Assembly: GCF_009183365.2 (NCBI RefSeq)
Contig: NZ_CP068230.1
Location: forward strand, 4,121,001 to 4,185,000
Length of the DNA stretch: 64,000 nt
Direction: 5' to 3'
Source of the DNA: Shewanella algae
Lineage (GTDB): Bacteria > Pseudomonadota > Gammaproteobacteria > Enterobacterales > Shewanellaceae
The notes under the pieces are model-generated. The model was not told the DNA's origin and did no database searches. It saw only the letters and a list, made by a program, of their open reading frames with translations. Of the stretch, positions 54,195 through 62,069 are shown piece by piece. Each line of letters opens with the position of its first letter. Position 1 is the first letter of the stretch. The position numbers and the translations under genes are program-made.

Positions 54195-54250
54195 GCCGAT
54201 GAATGTAACAACAATATATTGTGCTCTGGAGTATGAGCATGGTCAGGCCT
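54154..54250 (+). promoter_or_regulatory. Long competing hairpin between retron RNA and RT
   Basis: Outer arms AGGCCTGACC / GGTCAGGCCT (54154-54163, 54241-54250) and inner arms AATATATTGTTG / CAACAATATATT (54166-54177, 54209-54220) are perfect. The a2 segment lies inside its loop, so this fold and the a1/a2 duplex are unlikely to coexist. Confidence 0.6.
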
Positions 54251-54270
54251 TTAATATCTTTGGATAAACT

Positions 54271-55476
54271 ATGATGACCATCATCGAGCCCTCGTTAAAC
54301 ACACCCAACGTAATTGCCTCCATCAGAGCTCTCGAAAAAACCCTAGGCCTTACTCAACAAGATATTACTACCGCATTAGAAATACCAGAATCTAAAAAGT
54401 ACCATGTAAAGCAAGTTCCTAAACAAAATGGAGAATTACGTTCGGTATATCGACCACACCCATTAATAAGAAGAGCTCAGCGGAGAATAAACAATAATAT
54501 ATTCAAAAAAATAGTTTTATGGCCAAGTTATATATTTGGCTCTCTTCCCAATACCATTAATAAAAATAATGAAGTGGAAAGAAAAGACTATATATCCTGC
54601 GCAGCTCAACACTGTGGTGCTAAAAGTCTTTTAAAAATGGACATAAAAGACTTCTTCGATAACATCCATATTGATCATGTTCGGAGTATGTTTATTCACT
54701 TCTTTAAATGTGGAGATGATGTTGCTGATATACTGGCGAAGCTATGTTGCAAAGAAAATCATGTAGTTCAGGGCGGATTGACGTCAAGTTATATCGCCTG
54801 TTTAATTCTTTGGAATATAGAGCATAAACTAGTCAATAGGTTGGCGAGAAAAAATTTAACTTATACTAGATTAATGGATGACATCACTGTGTCATCAAAA
54901 ATATCAAACTTTGACTTTTCTATGACGACTAACTTGATAGCAAATATGCTACAAGAATTAGACTTACCAATTAATACTTCCAAAACAAAGGTTTGCCACC
55001 TTTCTACAGAGCCTTTAACTGTTCATGGTGTTAGAGTTAATTTTAAAGAACCAAGGTTCCCATCAAATGAAGTCAAACGTATTAGAGCTTCCGTCCATAA
55101 TTTGACGATTCTTGCAAGCCAACCCGGCTACCGCTTAACCCATGATTATCGAAGCGACTACGCTCGCTGCATGGGCAGAGTAAATAAGCTAAAACGTGTA
55201 AATCACGAAAAACACAAAGAGTTCCTTGTCATACTTCAGAAGATTCTGCCTTTACCTTCAGTACGAGACAAAAAACGTGCCAAACAAATGTTTATTCGCC
55301 TAATAAAAGACTACAGAATAAAGTATAAAACTAAAGGTTATCGCACTCGTTACTTCCGACTGCAAGAGAGACTTAATGTTCTATCAAGAAAAAAAGATTA
55401 CCTTAACTTTACAAAATACATAAGAAAGAAACTAAAGAATATAAAGCCAGATGAACACTCAAAAACTGACTTCTAG
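54271..55476 (+). CDS. Retron-type reverse transcriptase
   Basis: A 401-aa RT. It has the retron-like N-terminal block (VPKQNGELRSVYRPHPLIRRAQR), motif A with catalytic Asp (LLKMDIKDFFDNI, D124), a QGGLTSS motif B-like region and motif C with LMDD (residues 201-204) in place of the usual YADD. The retron VTG region reads TVHGVRV. The C-terminal 100 residues are very basic and probably bind RNA. Codon use is AT-rich, unlike most of the window, which marks it as acquired. It overlaps the next gene by 26 nt. Together with the upstream RNA this is a retron, a phage-defence system that makes a branched DNA-RNA hybrid. Confidence 0.88.
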   Translation: MMTIIEPSLNTPNVIASIRALEKTLGLTQQDITTALEIPESKKYHVKQVPKQNGELRSVYRPHPLIRRAQRRINNNIFKKIVLWPSYIFGSLPNTINKNNEVERKDYISCAAQHCGAKSLLKMDIKDFFDNIHIDHVRSMFIHFFKCGDDVADILAKLCCKENHVVQGGLTSSYIACLILWNIEHKLVNRLARKNLTYTRLMDDITVSSKISNFDFSMTTNLIANMLQELDLPINTSKTKVCHLSTEPLTVHGVRVNFKEPRFPSNEVKRIRASVHNLTILASQPGYRLTHDYRSDYARCMGRVNKLKRVNHEKHKEFLVILQKILPLPSVRDKKRAKQMFIRLIKDYRIKYKTKGYRTRYFRLQERLNVLSRKKDYLNFTKYIRKKLKNIKPDEHSKTDF

Positions 55477-56167
55477 ATTGATATACGCCGTAATAGTATG
55501 TTTCATTATAATAACAATACTTACAATAATATCGGCAATACTTACAAATATTGACAATGGATATTATAAAGCTGAACTATGTTTCAATGAAGAATGTATA
55601 GAGAGAGCAGGGAAATACTACAAGAATACATTAACGCTATTCACTTCATCAGCACAGACATTAAGTGCTATTGCAACAGCGCTTGGAATTGTTGTGGCTG
55701 CACTTACATTCAAGAATACATCTTCAACAAATGCACTAAACATACATATATCTCACTTTAAGATATTCTCCGACTATCTAACGTTAGAACTCAACAAAAG
55801 AGAAAGAATTGATATTTCCTCTATAAATACTTTTGACTGGTACAATCTAATATTTAAAGAGTCTATTCATGGTTCAGTTTCGGTATCTGATGAGTACATT
55901 ACCAGCCTAAAAAAAATTAATGATGAAATTAACAAAACGAACAACAATGCTCAAAAAGCATCTAAAGGCCCATTCAGACATCATGAACATCAGCAGAGAA
56001 TGAAAAGTGCATTTGCAAAACTTGGAATTGAAATTGAGCAATATCCAAAAAACGACTATTGGCTCATTGAAAATGAAATCATCAGTCTAATTGATGTTAT
56101 CAACAAGGCTTTTTGCAAAAGACCAAAAGTGAGCCCAATAGTATATAGACAATACTACTCGAAATAA
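55451..56167 (+). CDS. Two-TM protein, likely retron effector
   Basis: A 238-aa protein with two membrane helices (about residues 12-33 and 72-90) flanking a short loop with two cysteines (ELCFNEECIERAG), and a C-terminal cytoplasmic domain of about 150 residues. The start lies inside the RT gene, so translation is coupled. Retrons such as Ec48 have two-TM effectors that damage the membrane when triggered by phage; the same role is inferred here. AT-rich like the RT gene. I do not recognise the C-terminal domain. Confidence 0.75.
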   Translation: MNTQKLTSRLIYAVIVCFIIITILTIISAILTNIDNGYYKAELCFNEECIERAGKYYKNTLTLFTSSAQTLSAIATALGIVVAALTFKNTSSTNALNIHISHFKIFSDYLTLELNKRERIDISSINTFDWYNLIFKESIHGSVSVSDEYITSLKKINDEINKTNNNAQKASKGPFRHHEHQQRMKSAFAKLGIEIEQYPKNDYWLIENEIISLIDVINKAFCKRPKVSPIVYRQYYSK

Positions 56168-56172
56168 TTATT

Positions 56173-56283
56173 AGAGTGACCTTTCCCCCGAATTTAAGAC
56201 CATGACATTGATGAGATTTCCAATACACTAGAGCCAATGGAGATCTCAACATGAAGAAACGTTACACCGAAGAACAAATCATC
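56173..56283 (+). mobile_element. IS3-type orfA 5' fragment
   Basis: The sequence shows an upstream leader with a possible left end (GTGACCTTTCCCCCGAAT) and the start MKKRYTEEQIIKE of an IS3-type orfA, which then breaks off into unrelated repeat DNA. It marks an old insertion at the right border of the retron. Confidence 0.6.
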
Positions 56284-56299
56284 AAGGAAAGAGTGAGGA

Positions 56300-56470
56300 C
56301 AGCCAAAACACTTCACCCGCAGATTGCACCAAATCACCCGGCATATGCGCATCAGTGACCGTCGCCAACATGGATGTTGGCGCCGAGCTTACAAGGGTGT
56401 ATTCACAGCGTGTCACTGAGGTGCATATGCATAAGGCCTGCGGCAGGCAATGAGTGGCACAATCAGCCGG
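56300..56470 (-). repeat. Dispersed intergenic repeat, copy C, inverted relative to copy B
   Basis: Arms of 19 nt at 56341-56359 and 56412-56430 (GCATATGCGCATCAGTGAC and near complement, 17 of 19) enclose an inner perfect hairpin GCCAACAT / ATGTTGGC. Its reverse complement matches copy B at ATTGCCTGCCGCAGGC and TGTAAGCTC. Confidence 0.65.
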
Positions 56471-56523
56471 AAGCCATTCCAAACCCAAACCAATCCCCCG
56501 CCCTCGGCAGAAACCACTGAGAT

Positions 56524-56605
56524 GGAAAAGGCCCGCGTTCGAGGCACGGGCCTTTTCCTTTCCCGGAATAAACAAAAGCCCCGATACCTTTGGCATCGGG
56601 GCTTT
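56524..56605 (-). terminator. Two tandem terminators after groEL
   Basis: The first hairpin has 12-bp arms GGAAAAGGCCCG / CGGGCCTTTTCC (56524-56535, 56547-56558). The second has 11-bp arms AAAGCCCCGAT / ATCGGGGCTTT (56575-56585, 56595-56605). Both can work on either strand. Confidence 0.85.
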
Positions 56606-56661
56606 CTTTTTTAAGGTGCTAAGCTTCTGAGCTTCTGACCGACATTGCGTCTAGCGCAGGA

Positions 56662-56744
56662 AAAATCGTTTTAGAGCCAGGCATCTTGCCGCGACGTTTA
56701 GTGAACTAAACGAGTGGCAAGATAACGCCGCTATAGACGATTTT
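56662..56744. repeat. 83-nt nested palindrome between groEL and terminators
   Basis: Three nested perfect arms are AAAATCGT/ACGATTTT, ATCTTGCC/GGCAAGAT and CGTTTAGT/ACTAAACG with a GA tip. It starts 13 nt past the groEL stop on the minus strand and could stabilise the mRNA or be a REP-like element. Confidence 0.8.
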
Positions 56745-56756
56745 AACCAGCTAGAA

Positions 56757-58397
56757 TTACATCATGCCGCCCATTCCGCCCATACCACCCATACCGCCCA
56801 TATCAGGCGCAGCCTCTTCCTTTGGCAGCTCGGCTACCATGGCTTCGGTGGTGATCATCAGACCGGCTACAGAGGCCGCGAACTGCAGCGCAGAACGAGT
56901 AACCTTGGTTGGATCCAGGATACCCATTTCCAGCATGTCGCCGTAAGTGTCGTTACCGGCGTTGTAACCATAGTTACCGCTGCCGTTCTTGACGTTGTTG
57001 GCGACAACAGAGGCTTCTTCACCTGCGTTGGTGGCAATCTGGCGCAGTGGGGCTTCCATGGCGCGCAGGGCGATAACCACACCGTGCTTCTGATCTTCGT
57101 TGCTCACGTCCAGCTCACCAATCTTGGAGGCAACGCGAACCAGGGCAACACCGCCCCCAGGAACCACACCTTCTTCAACGGCGGCGCGGGTAGCGTGCAG
57201 CGCATCTTCAACGCGGGCTTTCTTCTCTTTCATTTCCACTTCGGTAGCGGCACCGACTTTGATTACCGCAACACCGCCGGCCAGCTTGGCCATACGCTCT
57301 TGCAGTTTTTCTTTGTCGTAGTCGGAAGTCGATTCTTCAACCTGTTGCTTGATCTGGGCAACACGGGCTTGAATTTGAGACTCTTCACCGCTGCCATCAA
57401 TGATGGTGGTGTTGTCTTTGGTGATAACCACACGCTTGGCGGTACCCAGGTCTTCCAGAGTGGCTTTTTCCAGCTCCAGGCCGATTTCTTCGGCGATAAC
57501 AGTACCACCGGTCAGGATAGCGATATCCTGCAGCATGGCCTTACGACGGTCACCGAAACCAGGCGCCTTAACGGCAGCCACTTTAACGATACCGCGCATG
57601 TTGTTGACAACCAGAGTCGCCAGGGCTTCGCCTTCAACGTCTTCGGCAACAATCAGCAGTGGCTTGCCTGTCTTGGCCAGGCCTTCGAGGATAGGCAGCA
57701 GCTCACGGATGTTGGAGATCTTCTTGTCAACCAGCAGGATGAATGGGTTGTCCAGTTCAACAGAGCCGGTTTCAGCCTTGTTGATGAAGTAAGGAGACAG
57801 GTAACCGCGGTCGAACTGCATACCTTCAACTACGTCCAGTTCGTTTTCCAGCGCCTGACCTTCTTCAACTGTGATCACGCCTTCTTTGCCCACTTTTTCC
57901 ATCGCGGTGGCGATGATTTCACCGATAGACTCGTCAGAGTTGGCAGAGATGGTACCTACCTGAGCGATAGACTTGGAGTCGGAGCAATCCTGAGACAGGG
58001 CTTTCAGCTCGGCAACGGCGGCGATTACAGCCTTGTCGATACCGCGCTTCAGATCCATTGGGTTCATACCGGCGGCAACGGCTTTCAGACCTTCGGTCAC
58101 GATAGCCTGGGCCAGTACTGTGGCGGTAGTGGTACCGTCACCGGCAGCGTCGTTGGCCTTGGAAGCAACTTCCTTAACCATTTGCGCGCCCATGTTTTCA
58201 AACTTGTCTTCCAGTTCAATCTCTTTGGCGACTGAAACACCGTCTTTGGTGATCAGTGGTGCACCGAAGCTCTTTTCCAGAACAACGTTGCGGCCTTTAG
58301 GGCCCAGAGTCACTTTTACTGCGTTAGCCAGAACATTTACGCCCGCCAGCATTTTTACGCGAGCGTCATTGCCAAATTTTACTTCTTTAGCTGCCAT
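56757..58397 (-). CDS. groEL: Chaperonin GroEL
   Basis: A 546-aa 60-kDa chaperonin, forming the double heptameric ring that folds proteins with ATP and GroES. Hallmarks are AAKEVKFGNDARVKML at the start, the ATP site GPKGRNVVLEKSFGAP and GDGTTTATVLAQ with the catalytic Asp, and the flexible GGM tail (four repeats ending GGMM). It follows groES by 57 nt. Controlled by the sigma-32 promoter before groES. Confidence 0.98.
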   Translation of the reverse strand: MAAKEVKFGNDARVKMLAGVNVLANAVKVTLGPKGRNVVLEKSFGAPLITKDGVSVAKEIELEDKFENMGAQMVKEVASKANDAAGDGTTTATVLAQAIVTEGLKAVAAGMNPMDLKRGIDKAVIAAVAELKALSQDCSDSKSIAQVGTISANSDESIGEIIATAMEKVGKEGVITVEEGQALENELDVVEGMQFDRGYLSPYFINKAETGSVELDNPFILLVDKKISNIRELLPILEGLAKTGKPLLIVAEDVEGEALATLVVNNMRGIVKVAAVKAPGFGDRRKAMLQDIAILTGGTVIAEEIGLELEKATLEDLGTAKRVVITKDNTTIIDGSGEESQIQARVAQIKQQVEESTSDYDKEKLQERMAKLAGGVAVIKVGAATEVEMKEKKARVEDALHATRAAVEEGVVPGGGVALVRVASKIGELDVSNEDQKHGVVIALRAMEAPLRQIATNAGEEASVVANNVKNGSGNYGYNAGNDTYGDMLEMGILDPTKVTRSALQFAASVAGLMITTEAMVAELPKEEAAPDMGGMGGMGGMGGMM

Positions 58398-58454
58398 GTT
58401 GATTATCCTTAAATTTTTCGATTACTTTGGAAGGTTTTCAATGGTTCGAGTGGC

Positions 58455-58745
58455 TTATTCCACTACGGCCATCAGGTCAGCTTCTGACAGGATCAGGACT
58501 TCTTCACCGTCAATCTTCTCTTTCTTGACACCGTAACCTTCGTTGAAGATCACTACGTCACCTACCTTCACGTCCAATGGCTTAATGTCACCGTTTTCGA
58601 GGATGCGGCCATTGCCAACAGCCAGTACTTCACCACGGGTAGACTTTTCGGCTGCGCTGCCGGTCAGTACGATGCCACCGGCCGAAGTGCTTTCAACTTC
58701 CAGGCGTTTGACGATCACGCGGTCATGTAATGGACGAATATTCAT
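58455..58745 (-). CDS. groES: Co-chaperonin GroES
   Basis: A 96-aa co-chaperonin that caps the GroEL cage. Family motifs NIRPLHDRVIVKR at the start, the mobile loop ESTSAGGIVLTGSAAEKS and VGDVVIFNEGYG are present. It is the first gene of the groES-groEL operon; AGGAG-type sequence precedes the ATG. Confidence 0.98.
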   Translation of the reverse strand: MNIRPLHDRVIVKRLEVESTSAGGIVLTGSAAEKSTRGEVLAVGNGRILENGDIKPLDVKVGDVVIFNEGYGVKKEKIDGEEVLILSEADLMAVVE

Positions 58746-58844
58746 CTATGGATTCTCCTAATGATTTTTGCCCAATATGAGGCGGTTCATGGTTTATGTA
58801 AAAGACGGCCAGGCCAACAGGCTTTAGCCGCTTGATGTTGGCTT

Positions 58845-58872
58845 ATATGGGGCCGGATTTGGCACTTCCAAG
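58845..58872 (-). promoter_or_regulatory. Sigma-32 heat-shock promoter of groES-groEL
   Basis: On the minus strand CTTGGAA (58866-58872) and CCCCATAT (58845-58852) are 13 nt apart, close to the consensus CTTGAA-N13/14-CCCCATNT, about 100 nt before groES. Confidence 0.88.
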
Positions 58873-58878
58873 GGGAAA

Positions 58879-58906
58879 GGTCAAAATTTTTTGAAAATTT
58901 TTGACC
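58879..58906. promoter_or_regulatory. AT-rich palindrome upstream of the heat-shock promoter
   Basis: GGTCAAAA (58879-58886) and TTTTGACC (58899-58906) form an inverted repeat around AAAT/TTTT tracts, 7 nt upstream of the -35 box and between the divergent groES and MATE genes. It may be an operator or UP-like element. Confidence 0.5.
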
Positions 58907-58993
58907 CTCGTTTTTTAAAGCCGGGGCAATCCTGTTAGAATCGCGCTTCCGCACGATTTACTTCATCCATTTCACAAGAGGCAGATACGGGCC

Positions 58994-60358
58994 ATGAGAG
59001 ACAGACACGGGCTGCTCAGTCAGCCGATAGGTCGTGTACTGCTTAATATGAGTGTTCCCAACATGTTAGGAATACTCACCGTGCTGGGCTTCAACCTGGT
59101 AGACACCTACTTCATCAGTAAGCTGGGCACAGAGGCGCTGGCGGCGATCAGCTTCACCTTCCCTGTTACCCTGGTGGTGTCCAGTATTGCCATAGGCATA
59201 GGCGCCGGGGTGTCCACCAATCTTGGCCGCCTGATAGGCGCCGGGCACGCCCCCAAGGCCAAGGTGTTTCTGCACGACGCCCTGCTGCTGACCTTTATTT
59301 TAACTGCCGGGCTATCCTTGCTGGGCAGCTTGTGTATCGACCCGCTGTTTTCCCTGCTCGGCGCCAAAGACGACATTCTGCCGCTGGTGCATGAGTATAT
59401 GAATCTCTGGTATCTGGGGGCGCCGCTGTTGGTGGTGTTGATGGTGGGCAATCAGGGCCTGAGGGCCACCGGCGATACCCGTTCACCGGCGGCAATTTTG
59501 TCACTGGCGGCGCTGATTAACCTGATCCTCGACCCGCTGCTTATCTTTGGTATCGGCCCCTTCCCCAGGCTGGAAATTCAAGGTGCCGCCGTGGCGACCC
59601 TGATCTCCTGGTTGGTGGCGCTGTCGCTGTCCAGTTATCTGTTGGTGGTCAAACGCCATATGTTGGTGGCCGCGGGTTGGTGTTTCAGCCGCTTTGCAGA
59701 TAACTGGAAACAGCTGGCCCATATCGCCCAACCGGCGGCGCTGATGAATATGATCAACCCCCTGGCCAACGCCGCGATTATGGGGATGCTGGCGCGGATA
59801 GATCACGCCGCCGTGGCCGCCTTCGGTGCCGGAACCCGGCTGGAGTCTTTGCTGCTGATTGTGGTGATGGGGCTGTCTTCCAGCCTGGTGCCCTTTATCG
59901 CCCAGAACCTGGGGGCCGGACAGAAGGAGCGCGCCCGCGAGGCACTGCTGCTGGCGCTGAAGTTTGTGCTCCTGTTCCAGACCCTGCTGTATATCCCGCT
60001 GGCGCTGCTGGCGCCGCAAATTGCCGCCCTGTTCAGTACCGACCCTCAGGTGCTGGAATGGCTCAGCTTCTATGTTCTGGTGTTGCCCGCCGCCTATGGC
60101 CCGCTGGGCGTGGTGATTATTGTGGCCACCTCGCTCAACGCCTATCACAGGCCTATGGCCTCACTGGTACTGAATCTGTGTCGCCTGTTCCTGCTGATGC
60201 TGCCGCTTGCTGCGCTGGGCGCCTTCCTCGGTGGGGTAAAAGGCCTGATGCTGGCACTGCCGGTAACCAACATACTCATGGGCATTGCCAGCTATTATCT
60301 GGCCAGCAACATCAGCGAACCGCAAAAAATCAAATCCCCCTGCCCCAACGACGGATGA
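58994..60358 (+). CDS. MATE-family multidrug efflux transporter
   Basis: A 454-aa protein with 12 predicted helices in two homologous halves, the usual length of MATE exporters. Typical blocks are MSVPNMLGILTVLGFNLVDTYFISKLGTEALAA in helix 1-2 and the repeated G-x-x-x-A-x-x-N-L-G motifs (STNLGRLIGAG, VPFIAQNLGAG). Such transporters export cationic drugs or metabolites with Na+ or H+. Divergent from groES; followed 19 nt later by the DUF4274 gene, possibly one operon. Confidence 0.92.
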   Translation: MRDRHGLLSQPIGRVLLNMSVPNMLGILTVLGFNLVDTYFISKLGTEALAAISFTFPVTLVVSSIAIGIGAGVSTNLGRLIGAGHAPKAKVFLHDALLLTFILTAGLSLLGSLCIDPLFSLLGAKDDILPLVHEYMNLWYLGAPLLVVLMVGNQGLRATGDTRSPAAILSLAALINLILDPLLIFGIGPFPRLEIQGAAVATLISWLVALSLSSYLLVVKRHMLVAAGWCFSRFADNWKQLAHIAQPAALMNMINPLANAAIMGMLARIDHAAVAAFGAGTRLESLLLIVVMGLSSSLVPFIAQNLGAGQKERAREALLLALKFVLLFQTLLYIPLALLAPQIAALFSTDPQVLEWLSFYVLVLPAAYGPLGVVIIVATSLNAYHRPMASLVLNLCRLFLLMLPLAALGAFLGGVKGLMLALPVTNILMGIASYYLASNISEPQKIKSPCPNDG

Positions 60359-60377
60359 TAAAGGACAGGAAACAAGG

Positions 60378-60962
60378 ATGGCCAAACGTCTGACCCAAGA
60401 GCAATTTTTCAGGGCCTTTGAATGCGCCGAGAGCGGCGCCATCTGCGATGCCGAGCAGTTAAAGGCACAATTGGCAGACCCGGAAATCGGCGCACCACTG
60501 ACGGCTATTGCCGGTGAATTTGCCAAGACTGCCGATAGCCTAATGACCATAGCCGAGCTGCAGAGCATGGAAGAGCTGCATTATGTGGCCGCCAATCTCA
60601 ATTGGGACAACGGCCTTGAAAGCCCGGCCGCCATACTCAATCACCCTCTCTGTGATGCCGGCACAGCCTTGCTGCTCTACTGGTATGGGCAGGGCTTTTT
60701 CCATTCAAACCCGGCAGACGCTGAGCCGGAGGAGAAGGCACTGTTCGACCGCCTGATAACCCGCTTCAGCCAAGGAGATTTCGCCAGCTATCGCATCGCT
60801 TTTGATGCCATCAAAGAAGACATGTTGCCGCCTCTGAAACTGATGCAGGAACGTGGCTGGCAGTTTCCCGGCATCTTACTGGCGCCCTACAGCACCATGG
60901 AGATAGCCACCTATCAGGGCGACTATCAGACTTGGGTTAATCAATTGCTCGACAAAGGCTGA
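60378..60962 (+). CDS. DUF4274-domain protein
   Basis: A 194-aa cytoplasmic protein. The block ELHYVAANLNWDNGLESP, then NHPLCDAGTALLLYWYGQG, is the pattern of DUF4274 as I remember it. The start is the ATG at 60378, preceded by AACAAGG; the open frame upstream lies within the MATE gene. Function is unknown; relatives occur among immunity-like proteins. Confidence 0.78.
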   Translation: MAKRLTQEQFFRAFECAESGAICDAEQLKAQLADPEIGAPLTAIAGEFAKTADSLMTIAELQSMEELHYVAANLNWDNGLESPAAILNHPLCDAGTALLLYWYGQGFFHSNPADAEPEEKALFDRLITRFSQGDFASYRIAFDAIKEDMLPPLKLMQERGWQFPGILLAPYSTMEIATYQGDYQTWVNQLLDKG

Positions 60963-61041
60963 ACAAGTCCGATCTCTGTTAGCGGCGCTTGCCCGGTATC
61001 CTCTATACAGCTTTAATCGCCGCTTTTTCGGAGCCTTCCCC

Positions 61042-61974
61042 ATGCCCTTTGTGCCTTCTGTCGACTTGCTTATCTGGCTAGCACTGATGCTGGCGGTGCC
61101 TTTTGCGCTGCTGCGCCGTTTTCCCATCGCACTCTTGCTGCTCGCCACCAGCCTGCTACTGGCGCTGTTTTTGGGCCGAATTGCGGCGCCGACTCTGATA
61201 CTTGTGGGCCTATTGCTGGCGCTGGCATTTAAGTTGCCACAATGGCGCCAGCGGTTTTGCCGACAGGCAAATTCAGCCAAGAGTGCGGCGGCGAATAATG
61301 AGGCAAACGAGCAGGGCCACATACGGCTCAAGCAGTTTGCCGTTTATGGCGCCCAAGGCTTGATACTGCTGAGCGCCGTGGCACTCACAGTGCATCTGCT
61401 GCCGGGCTTTGACAACCTCAAGCTGCTGGATAAAGTGCAGGCCAGCAGTGGCAGTGCGCCTTTCAGCATGTATCTCAACCTGGATAAGCCGCTGAGCCTG
61501 TTCCTGTTGCTGCTGGCCTGGCCGCTGGTTGCGGGTACGCCAAAACCTCTGCCAAGGCGAAAAATAATCCTGCTGGCCTTGCTGTTTGCCGCCACGCCTG
61601 CACTGCTGGGGCTGGCAAGTTTAAGCGGCGCCATTCATTGGGATCCCAAGCTGCCGGGCTGGTGGTGGCTGTTTGCGCTCAATAATCTGCTGCTGACCTG
61701 CGTCGCCGAAGAGGTGTTGTTTCGCGGCGCATTGCAACAGTATCTGGTCAAGCGCGGCGGCGCCCTGCTTGGGGTAACGGTAGCCAGCGTGCTATTCGGG
61801 CTGGCGCACCTGGCCGGGGGTTGGACTCTGGTGCTGTTCGCCGCCCTCGCCGGTGTCCTCTATGGTTTGGTATTCCAGCTGAGCGGCCGTTTGTGGCTGG
61901 CGGCGCTGTGCCACTTCTGCCTCAACTTCTGCCATCTGCTGCTGTTAAGCTACCCTATGGCGCTGCCGCACTAG
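61042..61974 (+). CDS. CPBP-family intramembrane metalloprotease
   Basis: A 310-aa membrane protein with about eight helices. The catalytic signatures of the CPBP (Abi/Rce1) family are present: EExxxR in CVAEEVLFRGALQQYL, a following FGLAHLAGG with the His, and CHFCLN. Such proteases process membrane substrates or, in some bacteria, bacteriocin systems; the substrate is unknown. It stands alone, 79 nt after the DUF4274 gene. Confidence 0.88.
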   Translation: MPFVPSVDLLIWLALMLAVPFALLRRFPIALLLLATSLLLALFLGRIAAPTLILVGLLLALAFKLPQWRQRFCRQANSAKSAAANNEANEQGHIRLKQFAVYGAQGLILLSAVALTVHLLPGFDNLKLLDKVQASSGSAPFSMYLNLDKPLSLFLLLLAWPLVAGTPKPLPRRKIILLALLFAATPALLGLASLSGAIHWDPKLPGWWWLFALNNLLLTCVAEEVLFRGALQQYLVKRGGALLGVTVASVLFGLAHLAGGWTLVLFAALAGVLYGLVFQLSGRLWLAALCHFCLNFCHLLLLSYPMALPH

Positions 61975-62069
61975 CTGCGCCACAGGGTTTTGGGGCGATA
62001 GGTTTTAGTGCAGCCGGCTTTAATGCAGCAGGCTTTACCCAAGCTGCCGCTTGAGAAGGGGCAGCACCA

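Noticed and set aside
54060..54270. tRNA or attachment site next to the retron
   Set aside because: No cloverleaf or T-loop sequence is present; the structure is explained by the retron RNA.
57084..58235. Open frame of 383 codons antisense to groEL
   Set aside because: It is an artefact of groEL codon bias; groEL on the other strand is certain.
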